Shown here: positions 47,901-60,800 of the stretch, in pieces
Numbering within the stretch: the first letter of the stretch is position 1
How the letters are laid out: every line of letters begins with the position of its first letter
DNA from: Gymnogyps californianus
Taxonomy: Eukaryota > Chordata > Aves > Accipitriformes > Cathartidae
Assembly: GCF_018139145.2 (NCBI RefSeq)
Contig: NC_059471.1
Span: forward strand, 207,657,494 to 207,721,493
Length of the DNA: 64,000 nt
Direction of reading: 5' to 3'
Notes under the pieces: generated by a model
The model's database searches: none
Told to the model about the DNA's origin: nothing
The model's input: the letters and a program-made list of their open reading frames with translations, nothing else
Made by a program: the position numbers and the translations under genes

Positions 47901-50900
47901 TCGCCAAACAAAAAAGTGTGTCAGCAGTTTGTGTCCCAAAAGAGACATGTTTTTGTGGTTGAATTTTTTTAACAGCCTCATCCCAAAATCTGAATAACTG
48001 GACCAAATTTTGGTCTCCATTATACTGTGGAATATTTAATCAAGGAAACAGTTCATTCATTAAGACATTCTCAAGCAGCTCATAGACCATACAAACATCT
48101 CTGCTTTACTAATTAATAGGTACTCATATGTTGAATCTTAAGGACAACTGTGATGATTTTGAGGAAAAATAACATTCCCAAATGGATAAACAAAGCGGCA
48201 CTAAGATTTGTATCAACATTGTGCAAGAGTGGAGGAAATCACAGTTAAGTTTTTTTCCATAGCCAGAGTTGGCTGAAGCTGGAAAATGAGTTGTTTTGGA
48301 GATAAACTGTGGACAGTGTTTCACTGATATCTTATTCTCATATTTATAAAAATATAGGTAGGCGGATATTTTCCTGAGGCCACTACATATGTCATTAATC
48401 ACATTTGTAATTGTATTATTAAAAAATAAAATAATTCACCATGTCAAGAATCATTGAATGTGAAGACTGCATTTTTTTCTTTGATCTCCCTTTTCAACAT
48501 TAGGGTTTAAATTCTTGTTCTCATAGCATCAGATAAACAACACTAACAAAACCAATTGATCAGTAAAGTAAACAATATTTAAAGCAAGATTAAAATGGCA
48601 CTAAAAAGAGACATTCTTTCTGTGGGCATGCTATGCAAATCTGCTTATGTCTGTTTAAAAAAAAAAAATCAAAATGCTAGGATATATTCTCAGAGTTCTG
48701 TAGAAATAGTGGTGCCACACTTACTTTTAAGGGCACGATTTCACTACATTTAAGAAAACAGACCTTTTTTTCTGCAGTGGGGTCAAAAAGCAGTCTACAA
48801 TTAAATAATATTAAAAAATAGAGTTATTGGAGAAATATTCTGAACAGCATAGGAGTTTATATTTGCTTTGAAAGCCAACTGTTCTAATTAAACTTTGTAT
48901 TCTAACCTGTCAGTAAATTTCCACTCTAGACTTTATTTCACAACCCAAAAATTCTTTTTAGGCAAGATATTTGCTTAAACACATCTGTATATTCTATGGT
49001 TTGATCTAAAATTAGCCACAGCAGTGTGCTACAATCAATAGCTATGACAATGTGGCACATTAGCTGTTTGTGCTTTGTTCATAGGCGATATTGCTCGAGT
49101 TTGGCATCGTTCTTCATTCTTCCAGGAAAGCCATGGTTGTGTTATTTCTGAGTGAAACCGAAGTAGTATTTTAGCTGTTCTGATTATTTTTCCCTTTGCA
49201 GTGATTGTGCCACTGCTTTATTGTAAGAACACAAAGACTAGCAGAAATGGTAAAGACAGATAGACAACTAGTAAAAGGCCACTCATTTCAAAAAAACCCA
49301 AATCAACAGAGAAATAAAAGTAATAGGATTCAGGGTGCCCTTTTACCCTTTAATTTTCCCCATGACATGGTATCTCATGAATCATCTCTCTAAGGGACAC
49401 TGCTCATGTCAGATGAGAACGTTCACTCACTTTTTTTTAAAGGGGGCAACAAAAAAAAAGGGTCACGCATTTCATTTTTAAATTTGGAAAGTACTGCAGA
49501 GCCGATCCAAACAAAGCAATAAAGCAGTACAACAAGCCATCAATCCAAGTACAGGCCTCACAGGAAAAAAGTGCCAAAGGAAAAGGAGTGCCTTGGTGTT
49601 CTAATTTCCCTTGGTGGCATTTTTCTCTCCTTTTTCATACGCACTATGAGATTATTATTCTTGTAATTGAATTGTATTAGAAATGTTTTATACAGAACTC
49701 ATGAATAAAAGAGAAAAGCAATTAAACAGAGGACTAATTCAGATATTATTAAAATATTTGCCTAATGTTTAAGCATGTGAGCAGTTCCGTCAAAATTGAT
49801 TCTTTCAATAATGTGAATAACTGGGATAGAGAAGTCAGGCACTGAAGTCTCAGGGAGAGATGGGCTGAACTTCCATCACTGTGTGATGGGAGCACACTTG
49901 TCAATATTATAATGTCCTACACAGACCTCAGACAAAGTCAAGCAGCACTGCCCTGGAGACAGTACAAATACAGAGTGAGTGATAGTACCTGTTTTATAAG
50001 GTTTGCACTCTATATATTCATGAAAGAAAGGAGGCAGAGATTGCATAGCTGGTAGTAACAATAACACACCAAGAACAGAAACTGGCTTTGTGAGCACCAG
50101 GTTAATCCCGTGTTAACTGTCTTGCTTTGCTCTTGTTCAGCTGCTACACTCTAGATGCTGCAAGCTTATTTTCACATGGTAATACCATTGAACACCAAAT
50201 ATAAGACTCTGGACATTAATTAAAAGTGCCTACTAATACCATTTAGCCCTTATGCCATGTTTCACATTTTCATATAAACTTTAGCTCTACAAAAAACCAA
50301 TAACCTGAGTATTAAGTGAAACAAGTACTCCGTGTACTCCTTCACTAGTCATCTACCTGTTCAGAGCAATTAACAATTAGTACTGATGCTTGCTGAAGAT
50401 GAAAATAGGACTACTAAATTTATATTGCTCTCCTCTGGATTCTTTCTTTATGCGTATTTTAAAATTCCATTTTTTGTTTCTGTTTCCTGGCATGGAGTGT
50501 ATAGGGCATCAGTATTTTTAGACTGAGTTGCCATTACAAGAAATCCTTTCAAGGATTTTCAAATCCAAAAGGAAGAAATGTTTGAAATCTGTTAGGCCTA
50601 GGAGAGACCTTCCACATGATTCATTATTAAATGTAGACCAGGTCCAGAGATACATCAAAACTGACACTAAAACTCAATTAGTGTGGATACAGCTTTTTTT
50701 GTGAAAAGAGCTTTCATTCAAGATCTTCAGGTGCCCTTTCTTTGTGCCCAGAGGTCTCTAGGGTCCTAACATTATGGATGCAGATTACTTACCTGATAGT
50801 GAATGAGTGCCAGAGGCACTTAACTCTACATGTGCTAAAAATTAACTCAAATAAAGACTTATAAAGCTAGGTGGGGTCAAGCCCACCTATTAGTCCTTGG

Positions 50901-53900
50901 CATGTAAGACCAGCAGATGAAACAGCAGAAAAAAAAGGTCACTTTTGATTCTGTTCCTTTCACCCTTTTAAGGATGATAGGAACAACACAGTTTTCTCTT
51001 TCCAGGAAAGTTGTTCATTTCTTCCTCCATAACCATCTCTCTGGCCTTTCAGGTATATTCCTGGCTTTCTGTCAAAGACTGCAAGGAAAACAAGGTTTCA
51101 CTTTTTGTGCATCAAGTTTGCTTCTTTGTCATTATCTCTTTTTTCCTTTCCCAGAGTGTTCTCTTCACTTTGGTGTCTTTAAGAGCTTCACAGAATCGCC
51201 ATGGGTATGATGCTCTCTCTTTTCCATCTGCTGAACCAGCTGCCTTATTCTTCCTTCCTCCTCATTCCGTTGTTTCTTCTTTGTCACCATCCCTGAGTGA
51301 CTATTCTTGTTTTGCTTCCTTACTATATGAATTCTTTTTACTTTTCACTTACTTTTCAGAATAAATGAATTTAGGTGACTTTGCAGAAGAAAATAGCTAC
51401 ATATTCCAGTGAACTGGAGAGTAACATATAACTTCCTGAAGACCATCCAACAGATCAACAGAAAAATTAAAGCCCATACTTGAAGCATGGTGGTAAATTG
51501 GCCTGAGATTTGGATTATCTATTTTCAACAAATATGAAGAACCATAAGAAAGGACAGAGGAATGCTTATAGCTTTCAACCACTAACCTGTTGTCTTGCTG
51601 GTGGCATTATCCCGTAAAAAGATCCTGGTTCAAGGTCTGTTTTAAAATTTGCAAATTGCTGTTCTCTAACTAATTTAGGAGTCTCAAGCTTATCATTACT
51701 TGTAAATTTACAGCTGTTCCATCCATCATCAACTTGCTAATAGGCAGTTGTGCAACTCTCAGGAGCCTGCCATAAGAAATAAAAGCAATAGGTAGCTGCT
51801 ACAGCTGGAATCCCATTCCACCTCAGGAGCTTCTTAACAACATTCTCAGATGTGTAAATGATCCATTAGTAACCCGAGGGAATTGCTACAAGCATAAAAA
51901 GCTACCATCACGGAATGAGATGAACCTTTCACATTGTGATGAGAAACTGCTGGAACAGAGAATCCCTGTACACCAAATCAGTAGTGCACAGGTCAGGAGA
52001 AGAAAATTTGCAAACAAATACCAAAGACAATGATGAAAAGCCACTGAAATTTGATGAAGGTCTGTTCTCCTGTATACGAAGTTTTATGGGATCTGTCTTA
52101 TCTCTCTCTTTTCTTCTAAATCTTAGAGTGCTTATAACATCTTAGTTGTTGCTTTTAACCATTCAGTCCAGCACATGAGCCATGGTAGCTTCCCTCTGAC
52201 TTTCTTTTTCTGGCCTGGCTCAAAGCCTATTTGATCTTCCTGTTGTCCTTAATGCATTTAGTCATTTCCCTTCTTCTTGGCAGCCAGTTTCTCCCTGGCC
52301 CCCATGATTGTTCTTCACTGCTCATTTCTCTAACTGCTCTGTCAGCAGCCCGACTGGCAGCTCTGTTTCCTCATTATCAGCCATTACATCAGGACTCCCC
52401 CTTTTCCATGTTTATTTCCTTATTTATTTATATGGATTTTTGTCTACCATGCCCAGACTAACTACTTAGAATTTACACTTCTATGCTCCAGAGCTTTTAG
52501 AGTTATGATCTCACTCATACTGTTCTCATCTAGAATATCTCATCTAGAATAACTTGTCTGTTAAGTCCAATATAATCAAGGCAAGTTGTCTACACTACTT
52601 CCTTTAATAATCACAGCTAACCATGTTCTTGTATTGCTTGACACCTATATAACTGTAGCTTAAAATAATTTAAGACCTTTTTCTAAATCCATCGTCATCC
52701 ATGCTGGAGCAAATTCAGCCCTTTCTTTCTCCACAGCACTCTAAACCATTCTCTTCCTATCATCTATATGCATTTTAATGCACATCTTTTAGGTTTAATA
52801 AGGCCCCCAAAGTTTCTGCAGTAACCATTTCCTCTGCTGATGCATCCATCATATCATTCCAGCATCTCTTCCTACTTTCCAGTCCATACATCACATAGCC
52901 ATTGCCAGCCTCTCTTTCAAAGTGTATATTCCTTGTTGATTTCGTATCAGTCTTTATATTTTTTTACCCCTATTCACTGTCCCCGTGCTTGTTCCTTGAG
53001 TTCATAGACATAGTGTTGGCAAACCAGACTAACTGCCTAGTTTCACGCAATCACTTTTAAAATTCTCACCTACAAAGAAAAAAACCCAAACCAAATCAAA
53101 ACAAAAAACAATGAAAGAAGAAAGAAGGCAAGAAATTGTGAAGAAAAAATGAGGAAAATAGAGGACCATTTTAGCAAGTTCTTCTGCTGGGTAATTGTAT
53201 GATCTCATTGTCATGCTTTCCTCTCCCCTCGTGAGTTTCTGGCTTGTGACACATTGAGTGTAAATGACATATTCTTTGAATAATTTTTTGTGAGAATCCT
53301 AGCAAATTCCTGGCCACAAAAAAGATAATAATAAAGGCAATTTTTGTGTTTTTAACATTAAAAGACAAAATTCTTTCTAGAGACTCAAGTGAAAGTTCAG
53401 AATAAATTGGTAGAACCGTTGGCTGAGGTTGCACCTCTGCTATGTAGTGGGGATCCCTTCACAGATCCATCTTAAACAGTCATAAATTCTTAAAGACAAT
53501 CACTATAGGGAGAAGAGGAAAAAAAAAAAAGAAGAAAAAACCCACTCTCTTTTGAAAAGACACAGACATAGTCAGATCATATCACTTGATCTTGTCTGGT
53601 TGTTATTCTGGATGGCTGCAATACCCAAGTCTGCACTTTCACTTCCTAAACATTCTTCCAGGGGCAGAATGCTGTTGATGACTCAACATCACCTTCAGAA
53701 ACTACAACTATTGTTCTCTGAAGAGTTTAGTTCCTGTTCTTTTTCTTTTGGTTAGATAATTGTAATGTGTTTTTATTCTCTATGTTTAACTGATCCAACA
53801 GCAATGTTAGCAAATATTGCTTTTCAGGCGTGAAGAGTAAACATCTCTGTTTCTGCTATCTAGACGGTTTAAAATGCCATTGTTTTACATGTGTCCAGTT

Positions 53901-56900
53901 ATTTTGTTGCTCTTCTCTTTTATTTATGGAGTGCATAATTAGAGAGGCTGCTTTACCACCGGGTAAGAATACAGGGTGTTAAGAAATCTAGATGTGATTA
54001 ATTTGACCAAATGTTGATGGCTGCATCTAAGCCAGTTATCAAGGCCCCCATTATAGTCAGTGGAAAGAAGCAGTCATGTCAGAGTCACTATTCATTTCAT
54101 CATAAGTCGGATATCTAAAACAGATCAGAGAAATATGCCCTTTTCCCTGTATTTATAAAAGAAGCATGGAGTGATATTTCTGATGTAGATAGCTACACTA
54201 TACACATGTAACATTTACTGATAAAAATCTTATCTTTGTAATTTAACCCTTCATTCGCATTGTGGGCCTAACTGTTCACTAGCAACAACTGTACAAATAT
54301 AGATAACTGTTGCTTCCTCCAAGACCTTATTTTCTGAATAAAGACCTTTCAAGGAAACCAAATGACTGATCAAGTGAAAGAAGGCCAGCCACCATTTAGC
54401 TTCTCTTTACCCCAAATTCACTTGGTAATTATAGCAGAAAATGTAATCAAACTCTGCAGGAGTGTCCAAAAGCTGCTAATAAGCAGTCATAGGACAACTC
54501 TCTACTGAATCAGAGGACTGAGGTAGAGCTAGATGTTCCTATTTTCCTTTTGTTTAACAAAAAGTGCCTTTCTGCTTCACAGCCTAGTATCACTACTGAC
54601 TCAGATCTCAGAAATCATGTTATCCAGGAAGGAAGACTTCTCTTTCTCCTCTCTCATCTGTAAGTAATTGCCAAAGATTAATTCCCAATAGCCCTGTAAA
54701 TATAAATCATAAGTGATTCTGTCATTCGATGATGAGTTACACGCTATATGTTCACCCAAAACCCAGGTTAGCTCTGAGACCAAAAAAAAAAAAAAAACAA
54801 TTGCTTGTAGAAGAAAACAGAACACATTCTTGTGGTAGGTCTTACTGGAATGATGTCCAGGCTGCTTAGAAGGCCACTATTGCCTGGAGAACAAGGCAGA
54901 CTTTCTTCATCTATGACCATGGAGAGTTTACCTATTGTAGACTCCAAAAGCTGGCAACTACGAAAAAAAAAAATCTAAAAGTGATTTGCCACTGAACATG
55001 TTTAAATCCCTTATCTTTAAATCCCTAAAATATCTATATGTTCTGATTTTCTTTCCATCTCTACATTCACCTTGACACCACATATATCGGTGATTTAATG
55101 TAGACTTAGTTTGAGTTGAAAATGCAGTAAATCATGATACTGCTCTGAAACTTGTTCAATAAAGCATGTCTGTTCCACAGACATAGGGGATTTTTAAAAG
55201 AATTTGAAAGGAACTTCTTCTTTGCCATGTTTTATTTCATTCAGCTTACCAGAGTAGTGGGGTTAATGATGTCTTCCTGAAATGGGGAACAGATGGAGAT
55301 AGAATGCCCATGCCATGCCAGGTTGGGAAAAAAAAAAAAAAAAAAGGAGGTTCAATTGTAAAAGTAAGCAGCCTAATTTGCCTCCTCTGGTTAAAGGAAG
55401 ATACTGAGCATTATCCATGTACAGGAAGAAGAGGTGAAAGGGGAATGTGAATCTAAATACATAATAGTGCCTTACGGCACACCCAATCTGATGTTTGCGT
55501 TAAAAAAATAAAAATGTCTGAACTTTGCTGAGAAACCACTTCCTTCTAAAGAGATCTTTTGTTCAATATTTCTTAATTTATTTCCTATTTTATTTCCTGT
55601 AAACGTGAAGCATTTGCCACTCTATCTCTTATATGTTCATGTTTCATTCCATTGTCTCAGTTTCATCAGTATTTGCTCATATGGATCCCCCCTCCCAACA
55701 TAGTTAAACTAATTGCAAATAAGAATGAAAAAAAAAATCTGTTTTATTTTAATGAAGATGAATTAACAGTTGGGGAGGGAGAAAGACAGAGAGGCCTTTA
55801 GCCTCTGGTCTGTCTGTACCAGGAGCAACCAGCTTCACAAATGATTCCTTCACTTAATGAAATAAGTGTAAGAAAGCTAATCAATTCCATCAATGCAATG
55901 GAAAACAGAAGAGGATTTTGAGTGAAAAATCAATGAGAAATATCATGTAACACAGAACTGAAGGTTTTACCTTAATATTAAGGAATTCTGCCTATGATGC
56001 TAAGGACCTTGCCATTCAGAGTTTAGAGGCATAGATACTTCTGAATGCTCTTCTTTCTAAAGTCTGCCTATCAACTTTTCCCATGTTACTGAAGCCGTCA
56101 TTTTAAAAGCTTGTGCTTCTGAAAAGTAGCTCAAATAAGTGCCTAAATATGAATCTAAGAATCTAGTTCTAGCCATCTGGTTTTGAAAATGTTGGTTCAA
56201 AAGTTTCACACTTGTTGATTGGTGTCTAACTCAGAGGGAGATTTATTTGTCGACACAACACACATTCTCTGAACTTCCTGTACAGTTTTCAAACAACAAA
56301 ACATGTTTTCAAAATTATCTTTGTAATTGGGCATGTAATTTCCATTAAAATGAATAGGAGTGGCATGTCCAAACCATGGGGCATAGAGCTGCAAGGCACT
56401 TACTTGCTTGATCATCAAGCCCAGAGCTTTTTTATTACAGACAACAATATCATACAGTTCTTTCCATCAACATATTAAAAATAGGCACGTTTCATGCCAC
56501 TGCAATCTTATTAAAGTCATTGTAAAATCTCACTGTGTTAGCAGTTGAAAACTTTCTTTTGATATCTGGCCTAACTGTTTCATATTCACCTATTCTGTGT
56601 TCTGTCCACCTCTCTTTACAGCACGTTCCGGCTGTCCTGATGTGCTTAAATAACAACATCTATTTAGACATATTTAGACAAATTTTAGACAAATTAAAAA
56701 AAAAATTGGATCCAAAGCGCTGGTTTTAGGGGGCGGAATCCTTGGTTGGAAACACTGTGACTGTGGCAGCTGAGAGCTTCAGACATTTTCCAGGAAAAAA
56801 AGAGAGTGTGAGTGAAGCCTTTCAAAATAACTATTTCCATTGTTTTGATCAAAAGCCAATTTGCTCTCCTAACAGCACAGTGTCCTCAGGTAATAAAAAG

Positions 56901-57800
56901 CAAAGCCCTTCTTCAGTCATCACCTATACTACTAGCGATTCTGCACATTAGGCAACCTCTGTGTCATTGTTTGGGGTCATTATGAGGTCTAGTTTTGTAT
57001 TCCTAAAGAGAATAAGAAAACCTGATTTCTTGAAACACTCATTTCACTTGAGTCATAATCACTCAGGTCATGCTTATGACCATCTACAGTAAAATACTTT
57101 ATACTCTATGTGAGTATGCAAGAGGGAGAAGGAGAGCTGGAGAAATTCAGAATTATATGGCACATTTTGTATGCCTTTTGGAAAACACCTGAAGTTATGG
57201 ATTTATAAGACTTAGCATTATGATTGCCATAAGATGATTTATTTAGTAATTCTGATTACCTTAAGAAATGAGACTTTTGCAACCAGGTAATCTATTAAAT
57301 TGTCTGTCTGGTAAGTATTGAACACCATCCAATTCCAACTACATTGCCTAATTTCAATCTTGAAAAAGGGTAGAAGATTCAAAAATAGCTACATTTCTGA
57401 AAGTTTTGTGAAAATTTGGAGCACATTAGAAAAGAGAAGGAGAGACTCCCCATGAAGGAAAAAGGCAGACAGAAGTTAGCTGTAACCCAGCCCCTTTGGA
57501 AGCAGCTGTATGCCCAGTCACGCAGAGTATCATCCAGCTGGGCTGATCAAACATGCATGTCTGTAGGTCAGGACTAACCACTCTACGTATGTAAGTCTGG
57601 CACAGTCTATACTACGTGTGGACTAACCCTGCTACATGTGCCTCTTGGCTGATTGGGGGGGTTCATATTCCATATGAATGGTATCATCCCAACCTTGGGG
57701 AAGGATGTAAATCCATAGGGGATCAGCCTACTACTGCTTATGGAGCAACAAAAGAATCCTGCTATGAGGTCTGAAATACATTAATCACTCCTACTAATGA
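44916..57800. other. Intergenic sequence, fifth part
   Basis: Long AT-rich stretch without recognised exons. It includes a duplicated 14-mer TCTCATCTAGAATA at 52524-52551, a pyrimidine-rich piece at 52150-52990, and A runs of 16 at 54782-54797 and 18 at 55328-55345. A second trace of the old repeat seen near 44.8 kb lies at 56110-56205. I searched the minus strand for 3' exons of CACNA2D1, the gene expected upstream of HGF, and saw none. Confidence 0.6.
56110..56205. repeat. Probable ancient interspersed repeat (decayed)
   Basis: The run CTTCTGAAAAGTAGCTC, AAGTGCCTAAATATGAATCT and GTTTTGAAAATGTTGG resembles the same old sauropsid repeat as near 44.8 kb, where CTTCTGAAAATCAGG is followed by GTGCCTAAATATGGATTTAGG and TTTGAAAATGTTGG. 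Divergence is high. Confidence 0.45.
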
Positions 57801-57874
57801 GCAAGACTAGGTGACTAGATGGACTAGATGATCTAATGGTATTTCCCAGCCTTAAGTAATAGGATTATGATAAA
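57801..57874 (+). mobile_element. Possible degraded CR1 3' end
   Basis: GACTAGATGGACTAGATGATC, a short gap, TTCCCAGCCTTAAGTAAT and AGGATTATGATAA resemble the 3' terminus of an old CR1 copy in plus orientation (consensus GGACTAGATGATCT...TTCCAACCCT...ATTCTATGAT). It is short and diverged, so the call is tentative. Confidence 0.45.
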
Positions 57875-60800
57875 GCAACTGTACCGGGCTGGGTCAGCCA
57901 CTGGTGATATCATTAACTAGAGAGGACAAAACAAATGTCTCAAGGTTTCAGGACATTCCTAACTTTGAATTACTCAGCATCATAGATAGATTCCTCAGGT
58001 TATAAATGGCAGCTGAGGAACCCAAATTACCCCCAGAATTTGTCACATACAGGCATTTCAAAATTAAGCTTGAGTTTTCCACTTTCAAGTGTTTTCACAG
58101 TCATTATTATATAGTTAGGTGAAAGATCCTTTATATGTAGACATTGAACTATCATTGATAGTCCCAGAAGACTTGCTGCCTTATGGCCTTCTTAGAGGCT
58201 AACACCTTGTAAATAGCTAAGGAAAAGTAACCCTATTTCCTAATGATTCCTTTTCAAATAAGAAATCCTGGAGGGATGTTTTGCAAATACGGAATCAAAG
58301 AGAGCGAATCTGCACTTCAGTGATAGTGGCAGTAGCTGCTATAAGTTATTCTCTCAAGATATGTTTCATACTATGATGTAGACTGAAAACTACAGATTTA
58401 AATCATTGCCAGAAATCTTTTAGGAAAATATTCCCTGCTTAGAGAAATCAAATAGCTACTGTTGCCAGTTTACCTTTTGAAAAATATAGGAACATTTGAA
58501 AGCATACCTCTACCTATTTATTCCCCAGCTTTCAAGTGATCCCAGATTTCAAAGTTTCACCTTCTACAGTAGGGGCAATTTCCCAGCAGTGCCTATCAGA
58601 CCTGTATCTGGTCCCAAAAAAGACCCTCAAGATGTAAGGATAACTAAGCTTAGCTAGTTTGAATTTGGTTCACATTATAACTATTGGGCATTTTTAAAAT
58701 TTGCCCTTTCACACCATTGTGTAGCACGAAGAAAAGAAAGCAAATTACACTATATTGGGCTGAGTTATCATTCAGATAAAAACACTAAGGAAATTCACCG
58801 GAAACATTTTTGTGTGTGGTTACATCATTGACGTCAATTCAGAAGTTCTGTGTATTTCAAGAACAGATGTCAGTTTTCAAATGTTTTGTATTATAAATAA
58901 ATTGGCTTTTGACCTGAGTAATGACATAGCTGTACTTTGGCTGTAAATACAATTACTTATGGCTAAACAACTGCAAATTTCCAGCTCTGAGACATGTTGG
59001 CTTACGGAAATGCATGACAAAAAAAAAAAAAAGGAAAGGAAAAAAAGGCAGAGACAAAAAATGTTGTTCTAAGGGTACAAAGTGTATTACTGACAATTAG
59101 AGTAAATAGATTTGAATAATCCATTTTAAGCAACATAGTGAGAAATATGAATGAAGATATGCTGAGATATAATGAATGAAATCTTAGTGATTTCACATTT
59201 TGCTTTACATAGTTTAGTTCTTTGGAGTCTGATCATTAGGCTAAGAAAAAATAATTTAAAAAAACCCCACAAAACTCCAAAACTTTAAACCTGAAATGAA
59301 GTGATCCAGTCTAGAAATATTGTTCTCTGACAAAACTCCCTCTTTGTCTTGAGAGCTGAGGCAATGCTGCTTTGCTGTCACTTATTCAAGAGTTCTCCTT
59401 TTTCACATATTTTTAAGTATTTAGTTGGCATAGAAAGCTGCAGTTGCCACAACAGAAGGAGCTGTGAACATTTCAGTCAAGGACTCAGGATCAGGTCCAC
59501 AAAGTCTCACTGAAATATATTGGTCCGATCTTCTAGACTTCCAAGGCAAAATTTGGATTAAAGTGAGAGACAAAGTCCAAAACCGATATAGAAAAAAGCC
59601 ACCACTTGTTCAGTGCCCAAATCTGAATGGGATCAAAATGGGCCTAACTCCATGCTTGCCATCTCAAAACCAAGTGATACTGAAAAACTATTGCTGTAAA
59701 ATTATTTTTAAGGTGTAAGTGACACTAACACCTCACTACCAACTGGCACTCTTTCAAAATGGACCTGTTTAGTCCTTTCTTCTATTTCTGTCTTGAAACC
59801 TTATAGGGTAGATTATCTGTTGTTGGATTTGAATGATGCTGATGACAAAACTGTCTCCTCAGTTCATTTTCCTTACATTTATTATGCCAGTTCTGAAGAT
59901 TTGTATGGATGGAAACAAAACACAGTGAGTGAATTTGCACCCTCCTGCTGAGGTATTGCTTTTCCACAGTAGGCTTGGCTTTTGCAAAAAGTTTATCCTG
60001 GAAGATGATGAATCTGTTGGCTTTGGGTGCTTTGATGTCCTCCTTTTTTCTTTCTTCAATTCACAAGGGACTTTCAGAGAAATGAACTAAATGTCTGTTT
60101 AGAAAACAAGACATTCTTAAAACAATTACCTATCTAGAAGAAATGCTCTAAATATAATTAGTAGAGCTACTACAAATATTTCACTAAAAATGCTTTTCTT
60201 TGAAAATAGCTGTTTCAAGAAGATGTGTCCATGGACCTATACTTTACTATTCTTTTTGTGTGTGTGTGTGGTTTTTCCTAATGAAAATCCAAAGCAAAAA
60301 GACTGAAAAACTGAAAACAGATAGAACACAACATGAAAAATACTCCTTAAGAATAGGAAAATCTTTGTACATCTGCCTAGAATGTGGAGTTGGAGTTTTT
60401 CAGTTAAATATTAATTTTTTTTTTTTTTTTTAGAAAAGTAATGCATTTTCAGCATTGGGGTTTTTTTGTTGTTTAGGTGGTGTTTGTTTGTTTTTTTTTT
60501 TTCCCCCTTCAAAAATGCTGTTTAAGACCAATTCCCAAATATCTCTCCATTATGGATTTAAGCCAAGGCTGCAGTGGTGGCCATTCAGAAAAGTGAAAGC
60601 TGGCTCAGCAAATCTGTGTTGGCCCAGGATTTGAGAGATTTTTTTGTCCTGGAGACAATTAGCTTCTCTTTGCTTCAGTTCCGTTTCTGGAAGAAAAGTG
60701 GAGAAGTAGAGATTCCTAAACTCAAGTAGATATTGATAGCTTGAGGATTGCAACAGGCCTACATAATACTACGATTTGCTAAGAGCATCAATTCATTGTT

